From the NCBI GenBank assembly GCA_043767025.1, contig JAYUHK010000048.1:1-34370 (forward strand): a DNA stretch of 34,370 bases. The letters are read 5' to 3'. Within the stretch, counting starts at the first letter, position 1, and the number at the start of each line of letters is the position of its first letter. Shown in pieces: positions 17,299-25,220 of the stretch. Source of the DNA: JAYUHK01 sp043767025. Its GTDB lineage: Bacteria; Bacteroidota; Bacteroidia; Chitinophagales; Saprospiraceae. The translations under genes were made by a program, and so were the position numbers. The notes beneath the pieces are model-generated. The model was given only the letters and a program-made list of their open reading frames with translations, had not been told where the DNA came from and did no database searches.

Positions 17299-17359
17299 GA
17301 AATTAAAAAAAATCCTTTTTTTGTAAAAAATTACTTTCTCTCAATTAATTAGTTCAGAA

Positions 17360-19582
17360 ATGAAACCAATATTTGCTGCGTTTTTTATACTTTTCTTGAC
17401 TTCATTTGTCGCTAAATCTCAAACTTTGGAGCGGCTCAACATTCCATTTTTGAAAAAAAACGGAACGCCTTACCTCAATCCTCTGGCGGGCGGAATCAAT
17501 GTGCCGCAATTTTCTGAAATTGACCTGAATGGGGACGGTATAAAAGACTTGTTTGTTTTCGACAGGCAGGGAAATGTTATTTCCACTTTTCTCAACGGCG
17601 GCACTCCGAACCAAGTAGATTACCATTTCGCGCCCGAATTTGTGAAGTTTTTTCCGACTACGCTCAAACGTTGGGTGCTGCTGCGCGACTACAACGGCGA
17701 TGGTATTCCCGATATATTTTGCTACGCGCCCAACGGCGTAGATGGCGTGCAAGTTTGGAAAGGCAAGCGGACGAACAACCAACTCAGTTTTTCTGCCATA
17801 AATGATTATCTCAAATTCCCTATTTCCAACGGCGACACCAATATTTACATCAGCGGCGAAGATTATCCCGCCGTAGATGACATGGACGGCGACGGCGATT
17901 TGGATATTTTGACTTTTGCGCCTGGAGGCGGTCATGTTTTTTTATACAAAAATAAATCCGTCGAGTTGGGTTTCGGCAAAGACAGCTTGCGCTACGAACT
18001 GACCGACGAATGTTGGGGAAGATTTTACGAAAGCGGATTCGACCCTTGTTTGCATTTGAGTCCGGGTTTGGATAGTTGTAGAACAAGCTTTGCGGGCGGT
18101 GGAGTTTTGGAAAGACACGCTGGCTCCACACTCCTCACTTTGGATATGGACGGCGATGGCGACAAGGACTTGTTTCTCGGCGACATCTCTTGGGACAATA
18201 TTAGCTACTCAAAAAACGGCGGAACGCCTCAAAACGCTTGGGTGTCACAAAATGACTGTTTTTTTCCAAATTATGACACCGCAGTAGTGCTGCCGATTTT
18301 TCCCGCTTGCTACGCATTGGACATCAACAACGACGGCAAAAAAGATTTTTTGGCGACACCCAATAAAGAAAGTATTTCGCCCGATTATGAAGTAATTTGG
18401 TACTATCAAAACACGACCAACAACCAAAATCCAAAGTTTCATTTTCAAAAAAGAACGCTGCTCACAGACGAAATGCTCGACTTCGGCACGGGCGCGTCCC
18501 CAACTTTTGTGGACTTCAATGCAGACGGATTGCTGGATATTGTGATAGGGAATTTTAGTTATTTCAAACCCTTCGGCAACCGCGATCCACGCCTAATTTT
18601 GTATAAAAATGTTGGCACTGCCACCGCTCCCAAATACCAACTTTGGGACGATGATTGGCTGCAATTTAGCCAGTATTCGTCCACCTCTACTTTGTCGCCC
18701 GCTTTCGGCGATTTGGACGGTGACGGCGATTTGGATTTGCTGGTAGGAGAGGAGTACGGACAGCTTTTTTATCTTCCCAACACAGGCGGTGCAGGCAATC
18801 CGATGCAGTTTTTGACCAAAGAATTTGGATACAAAAGTATAGATGTAGGGCTGGTTTCTACGCCGCAAATCATAGATGTGGACAGAGATGGGCTGAAAGA
18901 TTTGATTATTGGTGAGCGCAACGGCAACCTAAATTTTTTCAAAAATACTGGAACTGTGACCAATCCGATATTTTCAAATATTGCGACCAACGAATTTTTG
19001 GGCGGCGTAGATGCCCGTGAAAACGGTAGTGTGAGCGGTTTTTCTGCTCCGCAAATGCTGGATTTGAATGGAAAATATACTCTTTTTTGCGGCAGCGAAT
19101 TGGGTGGAATCCGTCGCTACGGCAACATTGACAACAATTTGGGAGGAGCATTTACCAAACTCGACCAAAACTATAAAAATATTCTCGACGGCTCCCGAAG
19201 TCACATTGCTATCGCTGACATTGACGGCGACGGACGCTACGATATGCTGCTCGGAAATCATCGCGGCGGTTTGACGCTTTACCGTAGCAGTTTCAATACA
19301 AACGGTACAAATGTCGTGGCAGAGGCAGCGAAAAATATTGACTTTCAATATTTTCCCAATCCAAACAATGGAATTTTTCGAGTAACTACTAATGAAAATT
19401 TGTCGGAGGGTTATTTACTCGAAATCCACAACTATTTGGGACAAAAAATACTTTCTCAAACGCTAAACGCAGACAATCAGGAAATTCGACTGAATAAAAG
19501 CGAAAAAGGCTTATTTTTTATAACCATCAAGTCAAGCACAGACGCTAAAATTATTGCAACGCAACGGCTATTTGTAGAGTAA
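17360..19582 (+). CDS. Secreted FG-GAP/VCBS repeat protein with T9SS type A tail
   Basis: Probable surface beta-propeller protein. The 740 residues begin with a signal peptide (MKPIFAAFFILFLTSFVAKS, cleavage near SQT). Nine Ca-binding DxDxDG-type motifs of FG-GAP/VCBS repeats lie near residues 55, 110, 174, 262, 321, 386, 451, 506 and 620 (for example DLNGDGIKDLFVFD, DLDGDGDLDLLVG). A tenth, at about 568 (DLNGKYTLFCG), lost its acidic loop. The C-terminus from FQYFPNPNNGIF to QRLFVE is a type A sorting domain. These proteins usually bind ligands or other cells, but the partner is unknown. It lies 61 bases after engB, whose function is unrelated, and upstream of the B12 riboswitch. Confidence 0.92.
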   Translation: MKPIFAAFFILFLTSFVAKSQTLERLNIPFLKKNGTPYLNPLAGGINVPQFSEIDLNGDGIKDLFVFDRQGNVISTFLNGGTPNQVDYHFAPEFVKFFPTTLKRWVLLRDYNGDGIPDIFCYAPNGVDGVQVWKGKRTNNQLSFSAINDYLKFPISNGDTNIYISGEDYPAVDDMDGDGDLDILTFAPGGGHVFLYKNKSVELGFGKDSLRYELTDECWGRFYESGFDPCLHLSPGLDSCRTSFAGGGVLERHAGSTLLTLDMDGDGDKDLFLGDISWDNISYSKNGGTPQNAWVSQNDCFFPNYDTAVVLPIFPACYALDINNDGKKDFLATPNKESISPDYEVIWYYQNTTNNQNPKFHFQKRTLLTDEMLDFGTGASPTFVDFNADGLLDIVIGNFSYFKPFGNRDPRLILYKNVGTATAPKYQLWDDDWLQFSQYSSTSTLSPAFGDLDGDGDLDLLVGEEYGQLFYLPNTGGAGNPMQFLTKEFGYKSIDVGLVSTPQIIDVDRDGLKDLIIGERNGNLNFFKNTGTVTNPIFSNIATNEFLGGVDARENGSVSGFSAPQMLDLNGKYTLFCGSELGGIRRYGNIDNNLGGAFTKLDQNYKNILDGSRSHIAIADIDGDGRYDMLLGNHRGGLTLYRSSFNTNGTNVVAEAAKNIDFQYFPNPNNGIFRVTTNENLSEGYLLEIHNYLGQKILSQTLNADNQEIRLNKSEKGLFFITIKSSTDAKIIATQRLFVE

Positions 19583-19679
19583 AATAAGCGAAATATTAAA
19601 TGCTGAACTTTTTTTACAAAACATAAATATCGCTATCCAAAAATAAATCTGTATCTTGCAGAATAAATTCTCATCAACG

Positions 19680-19848
19680 AGAAAAGGTTCTATCTAATCA
19701 TAGATTAATAGGGAATCGTGTGAAAATCACGGACTGTTGCGCAACTGTAAGTAGCCACATTTTTTTGCTCAAATAACAAATCCACTGTGAAAAAAATCAT
19801 GGGAAGGAACGAGTAAAATGCTACAAGTCAGGAGACCTGCCTTTTTTT
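19680..19848 (+). ncRNA. Cobalamin (vitamin B12) riboswitch
   Basis: The aptamer shows GGTTC (19686), TAATAGGGAATCGTGTGAAA, ACGGACTGTTGCGCAACTGTAA and GGGAAGG, ending in a full B12 box AAGTCAGGAGACCTGCCT (19825-19842). These are the conserved elements of the Cobalamin family (Rfam RF00174). It senses adenosyl- or other cobalamins and represses the genes below. The P1 5' strand probably extends some 20-30 bases upstream of 19680. A run of seven T follows the box at 19842-19848. It is 176 bases before btuB, which confirms the substrate of the operon. Confidence 0.97.
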
Positions 19849-19855
19849 ATTGACG

Positions 19856-20027
19856 ATGCTTTCGCAATTTGGAGCTAAGTCAGGAAGATGAATCGTATTT
19901 TTATTTGTGTTGCCGCGTCGCTGGTAGTATGAATGAAAGTATCGTTTCTATTCCAACATTTTCCAAATTTAATATTGCGTTTTTTGTGCAGGACGATAAA
20001 AGTTCTGTAATAATTTTTTTATTATGA
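19856..20027 (+). other. Leader with three chained short ORFs ending on the btuB start
   Basis: Between riboswitch and btuB lie three small ORFs joined by ATGA overlaps. ORF 1 is 19856-19891 (11 residues, MLSQFGAKSGR). ORF 2 is 19888-19932 (14 residues, MNRIFICVAASLVV). ORF 3 is 19929-20027 (32 residues, beginning MNESIVSIPTF). The TGA of ORF 3 overlaps the btuB ATG at 20024. They may couple translation from leader to receptor, or they may be chance. No homology is known to me. Possible RNA structure: 19853-19863 can pair with 19935-19945 (11 bp, one G-U), and 19987-19994 with 20002-20009 (8 bp, two G-U) just before a T-rich stretch and the start codon. Confidence 0.4.
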
Positions 20028-21943
20028 ATTGGAAAGTCATTTTCGCTTGTTTATTGTGTTTTTACTCTACTTTTTGTGCTGCGCAAAATGTCACAGCCGA
20101 TTCGTCACAAATCCTTAAAGAAATAACAATTTTAGGGACTAAAGTTGAAGTTTTTTCGGTAGGAAGTAAGTTTCAAAATATCAAAAAAAGTGATGTATCG
20201 GAGGTCGGAAATTTAGCCGATTTGTTGCAAAATGAAAGTCCAATATTTGTAAAATCTTACGGACTTAACGGCTTGGCAACTACTTCTTTTCGTGGCGGAG
20301 GTGCCAGCCACACAGCCGTACTTTGGAATGGAATCCCCTTGAACAGTGCTATGAACGGTCAATTAGACTTGTCTTTAATCCCTACCAAATTCGTTGAAAG
20401 CGTCAATATCCAGTTCGGTGGCGCAAGTGCGCTGTGCGGCAGTGGAGCGATAGGCGGTTCTATCCACCTGAACAATAATCCAACTTTTGAAGACGGAATT
20501 TCGCTCACTTACGGTGTTTCCGTCGGTAGTTTTTCGAGTATTCAAAATAATTTTAACTTAAAAATAGGCAGTCACAAGTGGAGTATAAATAATAAATTTT
20601 TTATCCAGTCAGGAATCAATGATTTTGAGTTCTACAACCCATCAATTCGCGGCAATCCACTTCAAAAACAACAAAATGCCGCGTCCAATCAAATTGGATT
20701 TATTTCAGAGAATTACTACAAAATAAATAAAAAGCAAGAGATAAATTTTTTGCTTTGGCTGCAAAAAAATGAACGAAATATCCCACCTATTTTGCTACAA
20801 TCTGCCAGCGACGCAAGGCAAAAAGACAGCAATTTGCGGCTTTCCGCCCAGTGGAAATACATCGAGCGGAAAATACATTATCAAATAAAAACAGCTTATT
20901 TAGACGAAGGAATTTACTACGAAGACCCCAGATTTAATATTTTTTCTGATAGCAGAGCAAAGACTTTTTTAGTCGAGTCAGAAGCTAAAATTCAGCTTGG
21001 TGAAAGCCATTTGATTGATTTTGGTTTAAATGCTACTAATGTGACAGGCTATTCAGATGGTTATGCGGGTAAGTTGGTACAATTTCGGAATGTAATTTTT
21101 GCGGCTTATAAGTATAATAGTCCGAATCAACGGCTACAAACTTCGCTTTCATTGCGCCAAGAATGGTTGAATCAAAAGGTGACTCCTTTTACTTATTCGC
21201 TCGGAGTCAATTATAATTTAACGCAATATCTGTCCTTAAAATCCAATCTTTCAAGGGTTTTTCGAGTACCAACTTTGAATGATTTGTACTGGCGGCAAGG
21301 CGGAAATCCCAACTTACTCTCCGAAAAAGGTTTTAGCGAGGAATTGGGTTTTGTACTAAATTATCAAGCGACTTCCAAGCGTTTTGCGGTGTTTTTTGAG
21401 CCAACGGTCTTCAATCGCAACGTAGAAAACTGGATTTTGTGGTTGCCGGGACTTTCTTTTTGGAGTCCAAGAAATATTCTAAATGTGTGGAGCAGAGGTT
21501 TTGAATCTCGACTTAATTTAAAATTAGAGCATCACAAAATTAATTATTCTATAAATTTATTGACTAATTATGTGCTTTCTTCCAATCAAAAATCTATTTC
21601 TGAAAATGATAATTCAGTAAATAAACAACTAATTTATGTGCCAATGTACGCCGGACACCTTAAATACGGTGTTGATTATCAGTCATTTAGCTTAAATTTT
21701 AGCCAAAACTATACTGGATACAGATACACCTCAACAGACAATACAGAATTTTTAAAACCATTTTTGTTGAGTAATGTAGAAATGAATTATGGTTTTATGT
21801 ATAAAAATTATAGTGTACAAACTGGTTTTAAAATAAATAATATTTTTAATACTCGGTACCAAATTTTGCTCAACCAAGCAATGCCGATGTCGAACTTCCA
21901 AACTTCGTTTTTTGTCACATATCATCATAAAAATAATAAATAA
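20024..21943 (+). CDS. btuB: TonB-dependent vitamin B12 receptor, BtuB-like
   Basis: Outer-membrane barrel that imports corrinoids with energy from TonB-ExbBD. The 639 residues begin with a signal peptide (cleavage near FCAAQ). A TonB-box-like stretch KEITILG (about 32-38) is followed by the plug domain at roughly 45-150, with the plug signatures TTSFRGGGASHTAVLWNG and FGGASALCGSGAIGGSI. A 22-strand barrel then runs to the end. There is no N-terminal carboxypeptidase-like extension and no neighbouring SusD, so it is a BtuB/Cir-type receptor rather than SusC. The cobalamin riboswitch upstream and the BtuG-like gene downstream set the substrate. The last strand ends FQTSFFVTYHHKNNK, slightly past the usual terminal aromatic. 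Confidence 0.93.
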   Translation: MNWKVIFACLLCFYSTFCAAQNVTADSSQILKEITILGTKVEVFSVGSKFQNIKKSDVSEVGNLADLLQNESPIFVKSYGLNGLATTSFRGGGASHTAVLWNGIPLNSAMNGQLDLSLIPTKFVESVNIQFGGASALCGSGAIGGSIHLNNNPTFEDGISLTYGVSVGSFSSIQNNFNLKIGSHKWSINNKFFIQSGINDFEFYNPSIRGNPLQKQQNAASNQIGFISENYYKINKKQEINFLLWLQKNERNIPPILLQSASDARQKDSNLRLSAQWKYIERKIHYQIKTAYLDEGIYYEDPRFNIFSDSRAKTFLVESEAKIQLGESHLIDFGLNATNVTGYSDGYAGKLVQFRNVIFAAYKYNSPNQRLQTSLSLRQEWLNQKVTPFTYSLGVNYNLTQYLSLKSNLSRVFRVPTLNDLYWRQGGNPNLLSEKGFSEELGFVLNYQATSKRFAVFFEPTVFNRNVENWILWLPGLSFWSPRNILNVWSRGFESRLNLKLEHHKINYSINLLTNYVLSSNQKSISENDNSVNKQLIYVPMYAGHLKYGVDYQSFSLNFSQNYTGYRYTSTDNTEFLKPFLLSNVEMNYGFMYKNYSVQTGFKINNIFNTRYQILLNQAMPMSNFQTSFFVTYHHKNNK

Positions 21944-22948
21944 ATGTTTAACAAAATTAATTTTCAACTGGTTTTTTTAGTACTGTTCTCTTTTCAGAGT
22001 TTATCGTCTTTTGCTCAAACAACGGCTACATTTGAAAACTTGTCACTTTCACCAAACAGTTATTGGAATGGTGCAGCCCAGCCATTAGGCGCGTCTTTCG
22101 TTAGCGGAAATGCCTCATTTGCAAACAGATACGACACGGCGTTTGGTGGATATTGGGCGAGCGGTTGGGCTTATTCGAATATAAAAGACAGCATTACGGG
22201 AGATTTTAGTAATATTTATGCCTGCAAGCCAAACGCTGGTTTCAATAATTCTGCTAACTATATCGTTGGGCAGCAGGGTGCAATTATCAAGCTAAAAGGG
22301 AATGCTTTAGGAAAAGCACTTGACGGTTGCTATGTCACAAACGGTACATATCCCTACGAAAGTATGAAAAATGGAGATTTATTTGCTAAAAAGTTTGGCG
22401 GTGCGACCGGAAATGACCCTGATTTTTTTAAGATTTCCGTCAAAAAATGGTTTCAGGGCATAAAGTCTAACGACAGTATTGACTTTTATTTAGCCGACTT
22501 TCGATTTTCTAATAATACAGAAGATTATATTTTGAAAACTTGGAAGTGGCTAAATTTATCGAGTTTGGGCAACGTGGATAGTTTAGAATTTCGATTGTTA
22601 TCGAGTGACGTTGGAAGCTTCGGTATCAACACACCTTTGTTTTTTTGTGTAGATGACTTCAGAACAAGAGATGTACTTTCTGCAAATAATGTCGATTTTG
22701 TGACAAATTTGTTTCAAATTTATCCCAATCCAAGTGCCGATTTCGTCCATATCGAAATGAAAGAAATTGCATCATCTCAATATAATACAGTCACGATAAT
22801 TGATTTATTTGGAAAAATAGTTAAAACCAAAAAAGTTGATTCATCTTCAAACTTTAAGATGGATATTTCGGATTTAAATGCTGGAATTTATATCCTACAA
22901 GTTGAGTCCGACGGACGTGTTGCTAACCAAAAATTAGTCAAAGAGTAA
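21944..22948 (+). CDS. DUF4465 surface protein with T9SS type A tail, B12 operon
   Basis: Probable surface corrinoid-binding accessory protein. The 334 residues start with a signal peptide (cleavage after SFAQ), followed by a DUF4465-type beta domain (TATFENLSLSPNSYWNG, FVSGNASFANRYD, GYWASGWAYSN, FFCVDDFRT) over about 25-240. From VTNLFQIYPNPSADFV to VANQKLVKE is a type A sorting domain. DUF4465 genes often sit beside btuB in Bacteroidota, and I believe the B12-binding BtuH proteins of gut Bacteroides belong here, though I am less sure of that. Those are lipoproteins, while this one has no lipobox. The ATG directly follows the btuB TAA with no spacing, so translation is probably coupled. Confidence 0.88.
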   Translation: MFNKINFQLVFLVLFSFQSLSSFAQTTATFENLSLSPNSYWNGAAQPLGASFVSGNASFANRYDTAFGGYWASGWAYSNIKDSITGDFSNIYACKPNAGFNNSANYIVGQQGAIIKLKGNALGKALDGCYVTNGTYPYESMKNGDLFAKKFGGATGNDPDFFKISVKKWFQGIKSNDSIDFYLADFRFSNNTEDYILKTWKWLNLSSLGNVDSLEFRLLSSDVGSFGINTPLFFCVDDFRTRDVLSANNVDFVTNLFQIYPNPSADFVHIEMKEIASSQYNTVTIIDLFGKIVKTKKVDSSSNFKMDISDLNAGIYILQVESDGRVANQKLVKE

Positions 22949-22954
22949 ATTGAT

Positions 22955-23965
22955 ATGCCAAGATTGTTTTTATTTTTTACACTGTTGATTTGTCATCAGC
23001 TTTCAGTTTTTGCTCAATTTGCTCCCCCTGCGGGACAAATTGGCAGCACCGCAATTTATAAGGATAGTTCTATTTTTGTGACATGGGCAAATAATTGTCA
23101 CATAATTAGAGGTTATCAAAATATTGCTGAACCTAATTTGGGTTTTACAACAGTTGGCGACAGCACTGCGGCACTCGGGAAAGCAGGGGAGAACGGAGTG
23201 GTGAGTTTAGGAGATGCTGGCATCGCAGTTCTTACTTTTCCTAACCCGATTACCAACGGAAACGGTTGGGATTTCGCAGTTTTTGAAAACTCTTTTGATG
23301 ACCAATTCCTTGAATTTGCTTTTGTGGAGGTAAGTAGCGATGGGATTCATTTCGTTAGATTTCCAGCTACCTCCAACACTCAAGATTCTATACAAACGGG
23401 TACTTTTGGTTACACTGACGCTACAAAAATAAATAATTTAGCAGGCAAATATAGAGTTTTTTACGGTACTCCTTTTGATTTGAATGAACTCAAAGATAGT
23501 TCGAGTATAGATATTAACCATGTCACGCACGTCAAGATTATTGATGTAATTGGTTGTATTCAGAGCAGCTATGCGAGCTACGACACGAATGGTCGAAAAA
23601 TAAATGAACCTTGGGCAACGCCTTTCCCTTCGGGTGGTTTTGATTTAGACGCGGTCGGTGTGATTCATCAACTTTCGACTCGTTTAGACGATAAAGATTG
23701 CTGTGCCGAAAACATTAAAATATTTCCCAATCCTGCCTCCAAATTTCTTAATATAGAGTGTGACTTTGGAAAAAATAAAATAACAAAATGTAAGATTTTT
23801 GATATAGTAGGAAATATTATCTTGTCACAAACGACGTTAGAAAGTTCTACAATTCCTCAACAGTTGCAGTTGGATATTTCTGCATTTAATTCAGGTTTTT
23901 ACTGGATTAGACTTGAATCAGGACTGCAATTTTATACCCAAAAAATAATTATTCAACATGAGTAA
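22955..23965 (+). CDS. Uncharacterised secreted protein with T9SS type A tail, B12 operon
   Basis: The 336 residues begin with a signal peptide (cleavage after VFAQ). A single beta-rich domain covers about 22-235. Its clear motifs are GDAGIAVLTFPNPITNGNGWDFAVFEN, seen as separate short blocks GWDFAVFENSF and LEFAFVEVSSDGIHFVRF, and the late DLDAVGVIH. I recall this domain in proteins labelled only as cell surface protein, often next to B12 transport genes. A type A sorting domain follows from IKIFPNPASKFL to TQKIIIQHE. It lies 6 bases after the DUF4465 gene and overlaps the next gene by 8 bases. It is probably surface exposed. A corrinoid-capture role is inferred from position only. Confidence 0.85.
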   Translation: MPRLFLFFTLLICHQLSVFAQFAPPAGQIGSTAIYKDSSIFVTWANNCHIIRGYQNIAEPNLGFTTVGDSTAALGKAGENGVVSLGDAGIAVLTFPNPITNGNGWDFAVFENSFDDQFLEFAFVEVSSDGIHFVRFPATSNTQDSIQTGTFGYTDATKINNLAGKYRVFYGTPFDLNELKDSSSIDINHVTHVKIIDVIGCIQSSYASYDTNGRKINEPWATPFPSGGFDLDAVGVIHQLSTRLDDKDCCAENIKIFPNPASKFLNIECDFGKNKITKCKIFDIVGNIILSQTTLESSTIPQQLQLDISAFNSGFYWIRLESGLQFYTQKIIIQHE

Positions 23966-25001
23966 GTTAATTTTTTACAGTACTTTTTTTATAGTAATTT
24001 TATTTTTTTCTTGCAAAAAAGATATACCTCCCGATGTTCCAAATCCGAGTACTTTTTTTTCAAACGGTGGCGGAGTTTTTGTGGTCAATGAAGGAAATTT
24101 TCGTTTTGGAAATGCTAAAATTAGCTATTTTGATTTTGGTACAAATCAAGTTATAGAGGATTTATTTAAGCCTGCAAATCAATTTTCGCTCGGAGATGTC
24201 TGTCAATCTATGTGTCTTTTCAACAATAGAATATATTTAGTAGTCAATAATTCAGGAAAAGTGGTAGTCGTAAATTCTTCTAATTTTAAAGAAATTGTGA
24301 CTATCAAAAATTTAGCTTCTCCGCGATATTTTCTCCCGATTACGAACCAAAAAGCCTACGTTACGGACTTGCAACAAGATGGAATTTCCGTTGTGGACTT
24401 AAATACGAATGAACTTATTGGTAAGATTTCGTTGAAAGGTTGGACAGAACAGCTGCTTTTACTCTACGGAAAGGCTTTTGTGACCAATCAAACGAAGGAA
24501 AAATTATACGTCGTGGATACCAAAAATGACATTTTAGAGGACAGTATTCAGGTCGGATATGCTTCAAATTCTATCCAGCAAGACAAAAATGGCGCACTTT
24601 GGGTGCTTTGCGGTGGTGATTCTTCGCTGCAAAAAAAAGCGACGTTGGCGCGTGTCAATCCAGTCAGTCGTCAAGTGGAGCGGACATTTTCGTTTTCGAG
24701 CAAAGCCGATTCGCCGTTTCGCTTGTGCATGAACCAAACGAAAGATACGCTTTATTTTCTAAACAATGACGTTTTTAGGCTGTCTATCAACGATTTACAA
24801 CTTCCAACCCAGCCATTCATCAATCGCCAAACCCAAAATTTTTACGGCTTGGGCATCAATCCATTTACCAATGAAATTTTTATTGCCGATGCGATTGATT
24901 ATACCCAAAAAGGTAAAATTTACAGATATACTCCCAACGGCAACCTAATCGGCACTTTTTTGGCGGGAATTATTCCCAATGATTTTTATTTTAAAAATTA
25001 A
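23958..25001 (+). CDS. Beta-propeller surface lipoprotein, BtuG-like (DUF5074/YncE type)
   Basis: Probable high-affinity corrinoid-capture protein capping BtuB. The 347 residues have a lipoprotein signal with lipid Cys19 (ILFFSC) followed by KKD. Lys/Asp residues after the Cys are typical of surface-exported Bacteroidota lipoproteins. The mature part is a run of four-stranded blade motifs: GGVFVVNEGNF, NRIYLVVNNSGKVVVVNSS, KAYVTDLQQDGISVVDLNT, KAFVTNQTKEKLYVVDTKN, GALWVLCGG, DTLYFLNND and NEIFIADAIDY. That is a seven-bladed YncE-like propeller, as known for BtuG of Bacteroides. Its position as the last gene of a riboswitch-btuB operon supports the assignment. It is the only accessory protein here kept as a lipoprotein rather than T9SS cargo. 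Confidence 0.88.
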   Translation: MSKLIFYSTFFIVILFFSCKKDIPPDVPNPSTFFSNGGGVFVVNEGNFRFGNAKISYFDFGTNQVIEDLFKPANQFSLGDVCQSMCLFNNRIYLVVNNSGKVVVVNSSNFKEIVTIKNLASPRYFLPITNQKAYVTDLQQDGISVVDLNTNELIGKISLKGWTEQLLLLYGKAFVTNQTKEKLYVVDTKNDILEDSIQVGYASNSIQQDKNGALWVLCGGDSSLQKKATLARVNPVSRQVERTFSFSSKADSPFRLCMNQTKDTLYFLNNDVFRLSINDLQLPTQPFINRQTQNFYGLGINPFTNEIFIADAIDYTQKGKIYRYTPNGNLIGTFLAGIIPNDFYFKN

Positions 25002-25067
25002 GGCGAAACCAAAATTTTCCAATAAGGAATGTATCTAAAATAAAATACTTATTTTTTCTCATTCCTA

Positions 25068-25109
25068 AAAAGAAACCGATTGTAAAAATTTTTACAATCG
25101 GTTTCTTTT
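25068..25109. terminator. Terminator of the B12 operon
   Basis: A perfect 42-base palindrome whose stem carries GAAACCGATTGTAAAA and its complement, ending in TTTT. It lies 67 bases after the stop of the BtuG-like gene and may also serve the convergent giant gene. Confidence 0.88.
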
Positions 25110-25149
25110 ATAATGCTGATATGAACTTTCAACAAAAATTATTTGTAAA

Positions 25150-25218
25150 ATTTCATAAATTTTTAGTTTTCAGTTATTTACAAAACTAAAAACTAAAAAT
25201 TTAAAACTTAAAACTATT
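25150..25218 (-). repeat. Dispersed 3'-flanking repeat, partial copy C
   Basis: On the minus strand, directly after the giant gene's stop, AGTTTTAAGTTTTAAATTTTTAG units and GTAAATAACTGAAAAC resemble the first half of copies A and B. The palindromic half is missing. Confidence 0.4.
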
Positions 25219-25220
25219 AC

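Noticed and set aside
20024..21943. SusC-type nutrient receptor
   Set aside because: There is no N-terminal carboxypeptidase-like domain and no SusD gene follows. The riboswitch and the BtuG-like gene favour a B12 receptor.
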